Positions 17,336 to 27,603 of a DNA stretch of 64,000 nucleotides are shown here, piece after piece. The stretch lies in contig JAIMBJ010000013.1 in the NCBI GenBank assembly GCA_023511455.1, positions 1-64,000 on the forward strand, given 5' to 3'. The translations under genes were made by a program, and so were the position numbers. The first letter of the stretch is position 1. Each line of letters opens with the position of its first letter. This DNA is from Bacillota bacterium (lineage in GTDB: Bacteria; Armatimonadota; HRBIN16). The notes under the pieces were generated by a model, which saw nothing but the letters and a program-made list of their open reading frames with translations, ran no database searches and was not told where the DNA came from.

Positions 17336-18003
17336 TCCTGCACGCGGGCGAGCGCCTGCAGGGCGTCGCGGTCCAGCACGGTGATTTTCCCGTCCTGCAT
17401 GGATATCCATCCCGCTTTGCGGAAACGGTTGAGAGTGCGCGTGACCACCTCGCGGACAGTTCCCAGCTGTGCTGCCAGCTCGGCATGAGTATAGTCCAGG
17501 GTGAAGCACGCGCCTCGTTCTTTTGCCTGCGCCAGCAGGTAGCGAGCCACGCGCTCGGGTACCTCGTGGAGGGAGAGCTCTTCCACCAGATGCAAGAGCC
17601 TCCGTATCCGAATAGCCAGCGCACGCAGAGCAGCTTGCATCAGCTCGGGATGAGCGTGTATCACCGTCAGAAAATGTTCGCGGGGGATAAACAGCAGACG
17701 ACTGGGCGACATGGCTTCCGCCGAACAGGGTTGGTTACCTCCGTCAAACAGCGGTAGCTCTCCGATGACCGAGCCACTGCGTTCTACCCCGATGACCTGT
17801 TCCCTACCGCTGGAGCTGCTGTTATACAGTCGAATCGCGCCGTCCAGCACCACATGCAGCCCATGACAGGGTTCACCTCGCAGGAACAGGACTTCCCCCC
17901 GTTGCACCTTCACGATGCGGGCGCGGGCGAGCAGAGTTCGCAATACCTCTTCGTTCGCGTCGCGCAGAAAAAGGACGCGGCGCAGGGCTTCCCGTGCTTC
18001 CAT
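17332..18003 (-). CDS. Crp/Fnr-family transcriptional regulator
   Basis: The product has 223 residues. The N-terminal cyclic-nucleotide-like beta roll (~20-125) includes [17 protein letters not shown] and [17 protein letters not shown]. The position that holds the cAMP-phosphate-binding Arg in E. coli CRP (R-S-A) reads C-S-A, so cAMP may not be the effector. No N-terminal Fnr Cys cluster is present. The C-terminal winged helix has the recognition helix [13 protein letters not shown], in which R-E-x3-R matches the CRP residues that read GTGA. That agrees with the GTGAC-N4-(G/A)TCAC sites beside both ferredoxin genes and upstream of this gene. AAGGGG precedes ATG 18003. Confidence 0.85.
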   Translation of the reverse strand: MEAREALRRVLFLRDANEEVLRTLLARARIVKVQRGEVLFLRGEPCHGLHVVLDGAIRLYNSSSSGREQVIGVERSGSVIGELPLFDGGNQPCSAEAMSPSRLLFIPREHFLTVIHAHPELMQAALRALAIRIRRLLHLVEELSLHEVPERVARYLLAQAKERGACFTLDYTHAELAAQLGTVREVVTRTLNRFRKAGWISMQDGKITVLDRDALQALARVQD

Positions 18004-18035
18004 ACAATCCCCTTGCGTTCAACGTCTCGGTGATT

Positions 18036-18041
18036 ATTGTA
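18036..18041 (-). promoter_or_regulatory. Extended -10 element of the crp-like gene
   Basis: On the minus strand the sequence is TGGTACAAT, an extended -10, about 33 bp before the start codon at 18003 and ~50 bp from the centre of operator 3. Confidence 0.45.
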
Positions 18042-18071
18042 CCACTGTCTGGCGTCCAATTGGGGTTGCTG

Positions 18072-18085
18072 GTGACTCAAGTCAC
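18072..18085. promoter_or_regulatory. Crp/Fnr-type operator 3 between regulator and mscS
   Basis: GTGACTCAAGTCAC, extended by one G/C on each side, is the most symmetrical of the three sites. It lies between the divergent regulator and MscS genes and suggests autoregulation and possibly control of mscS. Confidence 0.6.
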
Positions 18086-18148
18086 CGATGGCAGAAGTAC
18101 TTTCTCATCCTCCAGACGAATAATGAAACACAGTGGAGGCATGCACAA

Positions 18149-18940
18149 ATGCAAGGGTGGTGGAGTGCGCTTCGTCTGGAGGAGCGTTTACAGCACAGCG
18201 TTGACGCCGGCGCGCAGCTGTTAAAGATTGTCCTGTTGTATCTGCTGGTGCGTTTTCTCATCGCGCGGATGGGGCGTGCGGTGGTAAACCGTCTGGAAGG
18301 CATGGAACGCATCGCCGCGCACAAGCCACGCATCCGCACGCTGGGCAACCTGGTGCGCAGTATCGTGGAATACACGGTGCTGATTGTTGCCATCCTCATG
18401 GCCTTGCGCGCGATCGGAATGGACATCACTCCCCTGCTGGCAACGGCGGGTGTGGCAGGATTGGCCATCGGTTTCGGCGCGCAGCGGCTGGTGCGCGATA
18501 TGATTTCAGGCTTTTTCCTGCTGGCGGAGAACCAGTTTACGGTGGGTGAGGTGGTAACCATCGGCGCGATTACGGGTGTAGTGGAAGAGGTGGGGATGCG
18601 TACCACCCACCTGCGCGACGAGCAGGGGCGCATGGTGGTCATTGCGAATGGAGATGTCAACCTGGTCATTAACCATTCACGAAAGGGTGGCGTGAGGTTC
18701 AATGTGGACGTGCGAGTAGCAGCCAACGCCGACCTTCAGGCAGCAAAGCACATCTTGCTGGCAGTGGCAGACGAGGTGGGAATCGCGCAAACGCTGGTGG
18801 GGGTGAGTGCGTTTGACGCGGCTTCGGTAACCCTGCGGTTGACTGGTGAGGTAGTGGCATCGGAGCGTGAAGCGCGGGAGCTACACCTGAAGGAGCGTCT
18901 GCTGGAACGATTCCATGAGGAGGGGATTACGCTGGTGTAA
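18149..18940 (+). CDS. MscS-family mechanosensitive channel
   Basis: The product has 263 residues. ATG 18149 follows GTGGAGG (18133-18139); the open frame further upstream is antisense to the regulator. Three membrane segments lie in residues ~22-110. The pore-lining TM3 helix is Gly/Ala-rich (LLATAGVAGLAIGFGAQRLV), followed by the MscS beta domain (NQFTVGEVVTIGAITGVVEE, TTHLRDEQGRMVVIANGDV). It would release solutes on hypo-osmotic shock. The length matches small MscS channels. A Crp-type site lies 64 bp upstream. Confidence 0.88.
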   Translation: MQGWWSALRLEERLQHSVDAGAQLLKIVLLYLLVRFLIARMGRAVVNRLEGMERIAAHKPRIRTLGNLVRSIVEYTVLIVAILMALRAIGMDITPLLATAGVAGLAIGFGAQRLVRDMISGFFLLAENQFTVGEVVTIGAITGVVEEVGMRTTHLRDEQGRMVVIANGDVNLVINHSRKGGVRFNVDVRVAANADLQAAKHILLAVADEVGIAQTLVGVSAFDAASVTLRLTGEVVASEREARELHLKERLLERFHEEGITLV

Positions 18941-18951
18941 GGAGGTTCAGG

Positions 18952-19230
18952 ATGGCACTGCTCAGTGAGGAACAGGTCCATGAGATGTTACAGAAAGCAC
19001 CGCAGTGGACGCGGACAGGCAAGGAAATCACGAGGAGCTTTCAGTTCAAAAACTTCCGTGAGGCGCTGGCGTTTGTCGTGCATGTCGGTCTGCTAGCGGA
19101 GCGACTGAATCACCACCCCCATATTGCCATCGACTACAAAAAGGTAGTTTTGACGTTGACCACGCACTCGGAAGGCGGTCTAACCGAAAAGGATTTTGAA
19201 ATGGCGCGACAGATAGACGCCATCGCCTGA
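18952..19230 (+). CDS. Pterin-4a-carbinolamine dehydratase
   Basis: The product has 92 residues, the full length of the family. The enzyme dehydrates 4a-hydroxytetrahydrobiopterin during pterin recycling; in many bacteria the role is moonlighting or linked to molybdopterin or folate metabolism. Landmarks are AERLNHHPHIAIDYKKV (the catalytic HHPH region) and TLTTHSEGGLTEKDFEMA. GGAGG precedes ATG 18952. It lies 11 bp after mscS and 39 bp before a UroD-like gene, so the three may be cotranscribed. No aromatic amino acid hydroxylase is nearby. Confidence 0.9.
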   Translation: MALLSEEQVHEMLQKAPQWTRTGKEITRSFQFKNFREALAFVVHVGLLAERLNHHPHIAIDYKKVVLTLTTHSEGGLTEKDFEMARQIDAIA

Positions 19231-19269
19231 CTGTTTTCGCAACAAGAAGTTCGCATACAGGAGGAGAAA

Positions 19270-20343
19270 ATGCAGCGCGAGTTTTATCTCGACCTGGCGC
19301 GACGAGGATTACGCGTGCCCATTGGTACCGACCTGGTGCTGCACGAAAAAGACGATGTAGACGGCATCCTGGTGGACGGGTACCGGCTGGGGCAGGTCGT
19401 GGAGGAGGCGGCGCGACGTTACCGCACGCCGCTGGCGGTCCCCCACATGGACCTGATGATCGAGAAAACGGCGATACTGGAGCTGCTGGAGGTGCCCGCC
19501 CCACAAATACCCACCTACCACTTCTCCGCCCCGCCTTCTGCCGAGATGGTGGAGACAGTGCGTCGCCGACTGTATGAGGCACCGCTGAACAGGCGGATAC
19601 AGGCACAGGCGGGTTCGGTGGCGTACATCGCCCAATATACCGACCTCCTGCCGATAGGCATGACCATTGGTCCCTTCTCCCTGATGACCAAGCTCATCGC
19701 TGACCCCATCGCGCCCATCTATCTGGCTGGCATGGGCATTACCGCGGAGGAGGAACCCGAAGTGCGGATGGTGGAGGTCACCTTAGACCTTTCGACAATG
19801 GTCATCCTGCGCTCGATGGAGGCGCAAATCGCAGCAGGGGCACGAGCCATCTTCATCGCCGAACCCGCAGCAAATAAGGTATACATCTCACCCAAGCAGA
19901 TAGAGCAGGGTTCGGACATCTTTGACCGCATGGTCATGCGCTATCTGCGGCGCATCAAGGCGTTTCTGGACGAGCGCGGGGTAGACCTCATCTTTCACTG
20001 CTGTGGCGAGCTGACGGATGAGATGGTGCAGGCGTATGCGTCATTGGAGCCGGTGATTCTCAGCCTTGGCAGCTCGCGGGTGCTATGGGAGGACGCACGG
20101 CTGGTTCCCAAACACGTGGTGCTGTACGGTAACCTGCCGTCAAAGCGGTTCTACTCCGACGAACTCGTCACGCGGGAGCAGGTGGTGCAGCTGGCGTGTG
20201 AGTTGCTACAGCGAATGCGCGAGGTGGGACATCCGTTCATCCTGGGCAGCGAGTGCGACGTGCTGAGCGTGCAGGGCTGCGAGCAGACCATCAAGGAGAA
20301 GGTTCAGGCGTTCGTCACGTGTGATTGCGGGCAGCACGGGTAG
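19270..20343 (+). CDS. Uroporphyrinogen decarboxylase-family protein (methyltransferase-like)
   Basis: The product has 357 residues. The UroD/MtaA/CmuA fold is indicated by IGPFSLMTKLIADP, the barrel strand FIAEPAANKVYISP and a C-terminal FHCCGEL with GSECDVLSVQGCE. These His/Cys residues are typical of the zinc-dependent corrinoid methyltransferase branch rather than of haem-pathway UroD. The substrate is unknown. AGGAGG precedes ATG 19270. It follows the pterin dehydratase gene in the same direction and ends at a hairpin shared with katG. Confidence 0.75.
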   Translation: MQREFYLDLARRGLRVPIGTDLVLHEKDDVDGILVDGYRLGQVVEEAARRYRTPLAVPHMDLMIEKTAILELLEVPAPQIPTYHFSAPPSAEMVETVRRRLYEAPLNRRIQAQAGSVAYIAQYTDLLPIGMTIGPFSLMTKLIADPIAPIYLAGMGITAEEEPEVRMVEVTLDLSTMVILRSMEAQIAAGARAIFIAEPAANKVYISPKQIEQGSDIFDRMVMRYLRRIKAFLDERGVDLIFHCCGELTDEMVQAYASLEPVILSLGSSRVLWEDARLVPKHVVLYGNLPSKRFYSDELVTREQVVQLACELLQRMREVGHPFILGSECDVLSVQGCEQTIKEKVQAFVTCDCGQHG

Positions 20344-20391
20344 CTGCTGACGTTTTGCCGCTTTGCGACCAGTAAGGGTATAGCGGGGGGC

Positions 20392-20416
20392 ACGACAGAG
20401 GGTAGACCTCTGTCGT
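20392..20416. terminator. Hairpin between convergent uroD-like and katG genes
   Basis: ACGACAGAGG and CCTCTGTCGT form a perfect 10-bp stem with a 5-nt loop. There is no long T-run, but the position between two convergent stops suggests bidirectional termination. Confidence 0.5.
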
Positions 20417-20427
20417 ACCCGTGACTT

Positions 20428-22659
<2,232 letters not shown>

Positions 22660-22678
22660 CTACCAGAATTGTACCAAT

Positions 22679-22708
22679 AATGATACTCATTCTTAATTGG
22701 TTTGTCAA
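22679..22708 (-). promoter_or_regulatory. katG promoter with Fur/PerR-type operator
   Basis: On the minus strand TTGACA (22708-22703) and TATCAT (22685-22680) are 17 bp apart. The inverted repeat AATGA-GTA-TCATT (22691-22679) overlaps the -10. The TAAGAATGA half is shared with the feo box, consistent with a peroxide- or iron-responsive Fur-family repressor. Confidence 0.7.
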
Positions 22709-22745
22709 GGGTATTAGGGGAGCGGTAAGTCCATCAGACGCCTCA

Positions 22746-22773
22746 TGGAGGGCGAGACCCCCGCCGAGCCGTG
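22746..22773. repeat. Interspersed GGAGGGCGAGG-type repeat, copy B
   Basis: The sequence tggagggcgagacccccgcc followed by gagccgtg is close to the reverse complement of copy A (380-406). The surrounding 22709-22908 gap has no gene that I can support. Confidence 0.55.
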
Positions 22774-22908
22774 CAATGCCTTCATGCTCATGGCAGGCCT
22801 GCTGTGGGGCGTTTCGCCCAAAGGTTCTGGCTCTACATCAGCGCACTTTGCACCTGAAGGCGTGCTGGGAGGTGTCTTGCAGGGATTCAGAACGTGGCGT
22901 CACGCAAT

Positions 22909-22984
22909 TGGGTGCGGGGGAGGGATTTGAACCCTCGACCTCCGGGTTATGAGCCCGGCGAGCTGACCGCTGCTCCACCCCGCG
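22909..22984 (-). tRNA. Initiator tRNA-fMet (CAU)
   Basis: A 76-nt cloverleaf is read from 22984 down, with acceptor CGCGGGG, anticodon loop CTCATAA and T-arm GAGGG-TTCAAAT-CCCTC. CCA is encoded. C1 faces A72 (no pair), and three consecutive G-C pairs flank the anticodon stem. Both are hallmarks of initiator tRNA. Confidence 0.93.
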
Positions 22985-22996
22985 ATGCCGTTCATA

Positions 22997-23025
22997 ATTA
23001 TATCATAAAATCGGCAACAGTGCAA
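22997..23025 (-). promoter_or_regulatory. tRNA-fMet promoter
   Basis: On the minus strand TTGCAC (23025-23020) and TATAAT (23002-22997) have a 17-bp spacer and end 13 bp before the mature tRNA. Confidence 0.7.
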
Positions 23026-23032
23026 ACCGTTC

Positions 23033-23785
23033 TCAGCGGAAGCGCCACAGCAGGTTTGCCCCTTTCTCCTGTGCCAGGATAGAAGCGGCAGAGAACGTTT
23101 TGGCGTGGCCGTCGGCGAGGATAAGGGTGGCCCGTCCGCGATTGTCTCCCGTGGCAAAGTGGCGTGCGAACAGCGGTTTCAGCTGTGCGGGTGGCAGGTG
23201 ATTGAGTTCCAGCACCAGGTCGCGGTCTGCCACCAGCGGCGTGCCGAGGCGAGGGTCTACAGGGTTGGGTTTGCCAACGTAAGGGTCAAAGACATAGCCC
23301 CGGTATTTTTGAGCCGTTGGGCCGCTGGGGGTATCGCCGAACAGCGGCGTGCGGGCGGGTTCCTCCATCTGCGGGAGAAGGGCGGGAGTGGTGAAGCCTT
23401 CACGCTCCTGCGGGTCGTAGGCGGTCGCCGCAGTATAACCGATGGAACCGATGCCCCGCTGCGACCAGTCGGCAGGGAAGCCGCTGCCGCTTGCGCTGGG
23501 GCACGTGAAGATGCCTGTGTCGCGCACGTAGGGTTGTATCAGCCGTGTCCAGATGCGCTCCGGCACGCTAATGGGCACGGCGTAATTGGTGGAAGGTGGC
23601 AGGGCTTCGTCGAAATCCTGAGTATAGCTCTGGACCGCCATCGCCAGCTGGCGCGCATTGGACAGGCAACCGACCATCCGCGCCCGCTCCCGTGCCTGTG
23701 CGAACACCGGAAAGAGAATAGACGCCAGGGCAGCGACAATCGCAATCACCACCAGCAACTCGATGAGCGTAAAACCTGCTCTCAT
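23033..23785 (-). CDS. Pseudopilin-like (DUF1559-type) protein
   Basis: The product has 250 residues. ATG 23785 gives the exact class III prepilin leader ([20 protein letters not shown]), whose G/F site is cut by a prepilin peptidase. Next comes [20 protein letters not shown], the Armatimonadota/Planctomycetota-style helix. The C-terminus has the DGH tail (TLILADGHAKTF). It would be assembled by a type II/IV-like export or pilus machine. The start codon sits 6 nt after an extended -10, so the mRNA is probably leaderless. No SD is present. Confidence 0.85.
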   Translation of the reverse strand: MRAGFTLIELLVVIAIVAALASILFPVFAQARERARMVGCLSNARQLAMAVQSYTQDFDEALPPSTNYAVPISVPERIWTRLIQPYVRDTGIFTCPSASGSGFPADWSQRGIGSIGYTAATAYDPQEREGFTTPALLPQMEEPARTPLFGDTPSGPTAQKYRGYVFDPYVGKPNPVDPRLGTPLVADRDLVLELNHLPPAQLKPLFARHFATGDNRGRATLILADGHAKTFSAASILAQEKGANLLWRFR

Positions 23786-23791
23786 GACCCC

Positions 23792-23800
23792 ATTATACCA
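23792..23800 (-). promoter_or_regulatory. Extended -10 for a leaderless transcript
   Basis: The minus-strand sequence TGGTATAAT (23800-23792), then GGGGTC, leads directly into ATG 23785. The expected transcription start is the A of the start codon. Confidence 0.6.
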
Positions 23801-23925
23801 TCTGAAACGGTACCTGAACGCGCTTCCGCCCCGCATTTTTAACATGTTCATAACACCCGCTTAATCTCTGCTAAATCCTTTTAGGACATACTGTCTCTGC
23901 AAAAACGTTTTGGGAGGATAAGGGT

Positions 23926-24774
23926 ATGCGCAAGCACGGTTTCACGCTGATTGAACTGCTCGTCGTCATCGCGATTATCGCGATACTGGCGGCGATCCTG
24001 TTCCCCGTTTTCTCGCAGGCGCGGCTGTCGGCGCGCAACACGCAGGATCTGTCCAACATCAAGCAGCTGGGGCTTGCCGCGGCGATGTACGCCCAGGATT
24101 ACGACGAGACCTGGGTGCCGACCGGTTCCGAGTGGCGCCCGGAGTGTACGCCGCAGATTTCCCCGCTGCGCTGCGACGGCACGCCGCACCGGGGCTGGGG
24201 ACTGCTGTTGATGCCATACGTCAAAAACGCCGAGATGTTCCGCTCCCCCATGCTGGAGCGCGTGGGTAACTTCACGGGCGAGTGCGCGCCTGCCAACGGT
24301 ACGCAGATGACGAACACCTATTCCATGAACTATCTACTCTCCCGCGATGGAACCTACCCATTTGGCGATTATGCGCGGACACCATCGGGGTTCGAGTTGG
24401 TGACCCCCGCTCGCCTGTCCGAGATTTCGCAACCAGCGAACACGGTAGCCATCTTGCTATCGAACAGTGTTCCGCCTCGTGGGGCAACATGGGGTTGTAA
24501 CTACGTCACCCTCGAGGGTTCCGACTTTATCAACAAGATTCGCTACCGCGCGCTGTACAAGGACGGCAGCAACATCGCCTTTGCCGACGGGCACGCCAAG
24601 TTCTTCGTATCGAAGGAGCTGGACTCGGCGGGCAAGGGCTATCCACGCTGCAACAACGGTCCGAGCCACACCTGCTACATCTGGCCAGAGCGCAACATCT
24701 GGATGGTGCCCAACTACCCGGAGAGCACTCTGGGCTATCCGGTGGGGCTGATTCCAAATTCGTGCGCCCGGTAA
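23926..24774 (+). CDS. Pseudopilin-like (DUF1559-type) protein
   Basis: The product has 282 residues. It starts with the prepilin signal [20 protein letters not shown], followed by [21 protein letters not shown] variable beta-rich region contains several Cys, and the DGH element is [11 protein letters not shown] (~220). A C-terminal extension with four Cys follows it. GGGAGG precedes ATG 23926. It is divergent from the pseudopilin at 23033-23785. Confidence 0.87.
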   Translation: MRKHGFTLIELLVVIAIIAILAAILFPVFSQARLSARNTQDLSNIKQLGLAAAMYAQDYDETWVPTGSEWRPECTPQISPLRCDGTPHRGWGLLLMPYVKNAEMFRSPMLERVGNFTGECAPANGTQMTNTYSMNYLLSRDGTYPFGDYARTPSGFELVTPARLSEISQPANTVAILLSNSVPPRGATWGCNYVTLEGSDFINKIRYRALYKDGSNIAFADGHAKFFVSKELDSAGKGYPRCNNGPSHTCYIWPERNIWMVPNYPESTLGYPVGLIPNSCAR

Positions 24775-24790
24775 TGGTGGTATACTGAAA

Positions 24791-24815
24791 GGGCAGGGGG
24801 GTCTTCCCCCTGCCC
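24791..24815 (+). terminator. Strong GC hairpin after pseudopilin
   Basis: GGGCAGGGGG and CCCCCTGCCC form a 10-bp stem with a 5-nt loop just after the pseudopilin stop. No T-run follows, so it may be a 3' stability element or a weak terminator. Confidence 0.5.
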
Positions 24816-24820
24816 ATCTC

Positions 24821-27418
24821 ATGATGAGGTCTTGCGACATGACCGTTATTCAGCGGCTGTTGATGGTGCTGGTGGGACTATTCGTTTGGTTTTCCTCATC
24901 TGTCCCGCAGCAAGTCGGTCCCCGCCCGGAGGGTTCCCACTTCGTGGCGACCGGTCAGCTCCTTCGACCAGCAGGAGAGAGCCTGCAGTTCGGGGGCAGA
25001 CCGGTGGACATGGCTTTGTCCCCCGACAAACGCACACTCTACGTGAAAGATAATCGCGGCATCGTTGTGGTGGACGTGGAGACGTGGAAAATGAGGCAGG
25101 AGCTGCTGGTGGGGCGTGGAGGTAGTTCCATGCACGGCATCGCGGTGTCTCCCGATGGCTCGCGGGTGTATTTCAGCGACGCCGGTAGCCTGTTGCGCGA
25201 AGTCGTGGTACAACCCGACGGCTCCCTGCAATGGGGCAAAAGCATTGAGATGCCCAGGCCCGACATCGGCGGAGAGAGCTATCCCTGCGGCATTGCACTG
25301 AGCACCGACGGCAACACGGCGTATGTGCTTCTGTCGCGCAGCAACAGTCTGGCGGTGGTTGACCTGCGTGAGGGCAAGGTTGTCGCACAGATTCCGGTGG
25401 GGGTCGCGCCGTTCGCGGTGCAGGTGTCAGCGGACGGACGTCGCGCCTACGTGTCCAACTGGGGCGGAAGGCATCCGAGGTCGGGCGAGAAGACCGCCAC
25501 CACTTCGGGCACGCCAGCAGTGGTAGACGCGCGTGGGGTGGCGGCAAGCGGAACCGTGTCAGTGATAGACCTGCAGGCAAAAACGGTGATTGCCGAGATA
25601 GAAGTCGGATTGCAATCGAGCGGGATAGCTCTGGATGAGGCGCACAGCAGGCTGTACGTGGCTAATGCCAATTCGGATACAGTGGGCGTGATAGATACCA
25701 GCACGTTGCGGGTGGTGGAGACTATCTCTGTGCGACCGGATGCCTCGCTGCCCTTTGGCAGTATGCCCAACGCGCTGGCCTTAACTCCCGATGGAAACAC
25801 GTTGTTCGTGGCTAACGGAGGCAACAACGCCGTCGCGGTCGTTCGCATCGATCGCCGTCGCAACCGCAGTCGGGTGGAAGGTTTTATTCCCGCGGGCTGG
25901 TATCCGGGCGCAGTGGTTACAGACGGTAAGAGGCTGTTCGTGGCAAATATCAAGGGTGTGGGCTCGCGTAATCCGCAGCCGGAGCAGAAGGGTTGGAACG
26001 TTTACCGCTTTCTGGGAACGGTTCAGCGCGTCGCCATGCCGAACCGTCAGCAGCTGGCTCAGTATTCGCGGCGGGTGAGGCAAGATGCGCGTGTGCTCCA
26101 GATCTTGCGCGCGTGGGAGCGTACGCAGTCCGGCAAAAAACCCGTGCCAGTGCCTGAGAAGGTAGGAGAGCCTTCGGTCTTTGAGCACGTCGTATACATC
26201 ATCAAAGAGAACCGCACCTACGACCAGGTGTTCGGAGCCATTGGCAAAGGCGACAGTGAGCCGTCACTCTGCATCTTCGGGCGAGAGGTTACTCCTAACC
26301 ACCACGCGCTGGCGGACCAGTTTGTGCTGCTGGACAACTACTACTGTAATGGCGTCAACTCGGCGGACGGACATGCATGGAGTACCGAGGGCAACGTGAC
26401 CGCCTACATCGAGCGTTCCTTCGGCGGCTGGACGCGCAGCTATCCCTTTGGCGACGACCCTCTGGCTTATTCGTCCACTGGCTTCATCTGGGACCATGTG
26501 CTGGCGGCGGGGCTTTCCTTCCGCAACTACGGCGAGATGGACTACGCGGAGCCGATTCCGCCGGATGCCTCTTTCACCGATATCTATCAGGACTTTGTGA
26601 AGGGAACGCGGCGTATCCGCTTTACCCAGAACATCGGTATCGAGAACCTGCGCCGCTATAGCTGCCGCGAATACCCCGGCTGGAACATGCGCATTCCTGA
26701 TGTGCTGCGAGCAGAGGTGTTCTTGAAAGAACTCAAAGAGTTTGAGCGCAAGGGGTATTTTCCGAACTTGGTCATCATCTACCTCCCACAGGATCACACC
26801 TCCGGCACGCAGCCCGGAATGCCAACCCCGCGCGCCCATGTGGCGGATAACGACCTGGCTTTGGGGCGCATTGTGGAAGGCATCAGTAAAAGCAAGTTCT
26901 GGGCGAAGACCTGCATCTTTGTCATTGAAGACGACCCGCAGGACGGGTTCGACCATGTGGATGGGCACCGTTCGCTGTGTCTGGTCATCAGTCCTTACAC
27001 GAAGCGTGGTGCGGTCGTTAGCGAGTTCTATAACCAGAGCTCGGTGCTGCACACCATCTGCCGCATTCTGGGCGTTCCTCCGATGAACCAGATGGTAGCT
27101 CTCGCGCCAGTGATGAGCACTTGCTTTACCGAAAAGCCCGATTTCACCCCCTACACGGCTTTACCCAATCGGGTGCCTTTAGATGAACTGAACCCCCCGC
27201 TCAGTAGCCTGACCCCCCAACAGCGTCACTGGGCAGAAGCCAGCCTGCGTCTGCCACTGGAGAAGCCCGACCGTGCCGAGGAGGACCTGCTCAACCGGAT
27301 TCTGTGGCACGCCGTGCGCGGTGTGGATGCGCCATACCCCTCGGAGTTTGCCGGCGCGCACGGGAAGGGGCTCGCCGCGAGAGGACTGGTGCTGACGCCG
27401 GAAGAAGAGGACGACTGA
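24821..27418 (+). CDS. YVTN beta-propeller fused to phosphoesterase domain
   Basis: The product has 865 residues from ATG 24821, or 859 from ATG 24839, which has a better SD position; both keep the signal segment LLMVLVGLFVWFSSSVPQ. Residues ~60-400 are a seven-bladed YVTN/NHL-type propeller (GIALSTDGNTAYVLLSRSN, ANANSDTVGVIDTSTLRVV). From ~440 there is a phosphoesterase of the alkaline-phosphatase superfamily (PF04185-like): HVVYIIKENRTYDQVFG, YYCNGVNSADGHAWSTEGN, IIYLPQDHTSG and FVIEDDPQDGFDHVDGHRS. The metal-binding D/H residues appear intact. It is probably exported and acts on phospho-esters. The gene lies between a pseudopilin and a sugar-type regulator. Confidence 0.85.
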   Translation: MMRSCDMTVIQRLLMVLVGLFVWFSSSVPQQVGPRPEGSHFVATGQLLRPAGESLQFGGRPVDMALSPDKRTLYVKDNRGIVVVDVETWKMRQELLVGRGGSSMHGIAVSPDGSRVYFSDAGSLLREVVVQPDGSLQWGKSIEMPRPDIGGESYPCGIALSTDGNTAYVLLSRSNSLAVVDLREGKVVAQIPVGVAPFAVQVSADGRRAYVSNWGGRHPRSGEKTATTSGTPAVVDARGVAASGTVSVIDLQAKTVIAEIEVGLQSSGIALDEAHSRLYVANANSDTVGVIDTSTLRVVETISVRPDASLPFGSMPNALALTPDGNTLFVANGGNNAVAVVRIDRRRNRSRVEGFIPAGWYPGAVVTDGKRLFVANIKGVGSRNPQPEQKGWNVYRFLGTVQRVAMPNRQQLAQYSRRVRQDARVLQILRAWERTQSGKKPVPVPEKVGEPSVFEHVVYIIKENRTYDQVFGAIGKGDSEPSLCIFGREVTPNHHALADQFVLLDNYYCNGVNSADGHAWSTEGNVTAYIERSFGGWTRSYPFGDDPLAYSSTGFIWDHVLAAGLSFRNYGEMDYAEPIPPDASFTDIYQDFVKGTRRIRFTQNIGIENLRRYSCREYPGWNMRIPDVLRAEVFLKELKEFERKGYFPNLVIIYLPQDHTSGTQPGMPTPRAHVADNDLALGRIVEGISKSKFWAKTCIFVIEDDPQDGFDHVDGHRSLCLVISPYTKRGAVVSEFYNQSSVLHTICRILGVPPMNQMVALAPVMSTCFTEKPDFTPYTALPNRVPLDELNPPLSSLTPQQRHWAEASLRLPLEKPDRAEEDLLNRILWHAVRGVDAPYPSEFAGAHGKGLAARGLVLTPEEEDD

Positions 27419-27553
27419 GGTGGTGTGCCGGATGTCTCCCCGCTGACCCGGAGCGGAGGAGACGAGACCTCCCTGACGTATAGACTCCCTCGGTCTGGCA
27501 AGTCGTGTGGCAGATTTTTCCTGAAAAATTCCAGAAAAACCATCTCAAACCGC

Positions 27554-27590
27554 TTGACAACCAGAGGCATTTTTGGTATATTTGGATGCA
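27554..27590 (+). promoter_or_regulatory. Promoter of the GntR/LacI-type regulator operon
   Basis: TTGACA (27554-27559) and TATATT (27577-27582) have a 17-bp spacer. A/T tracts upstream could be an UP element. A GCAT...ATGC inverted repeat (about 27568-27590) spans the -10 and is a candidate autoregulatory operator. Confidence 0.65.
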
Positions 27591-27603
27591 AGGAGCTGGG
27601 AGC

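Noticed and set aside
22745-22930. Short plus-strand frame between katG and tRNA-fMet
   Set aside because: It runs through a repeat copy and into the tRNA gene, and has no RBS.
24821-27418. YVTN propeller as heavy chain (MauB) for the MauA-like protein at 34129
   Set aside because: The propeller is fused to a phosphoesterase domain, lies 7 kb away in another operon and lacks a recognisable MauB context.
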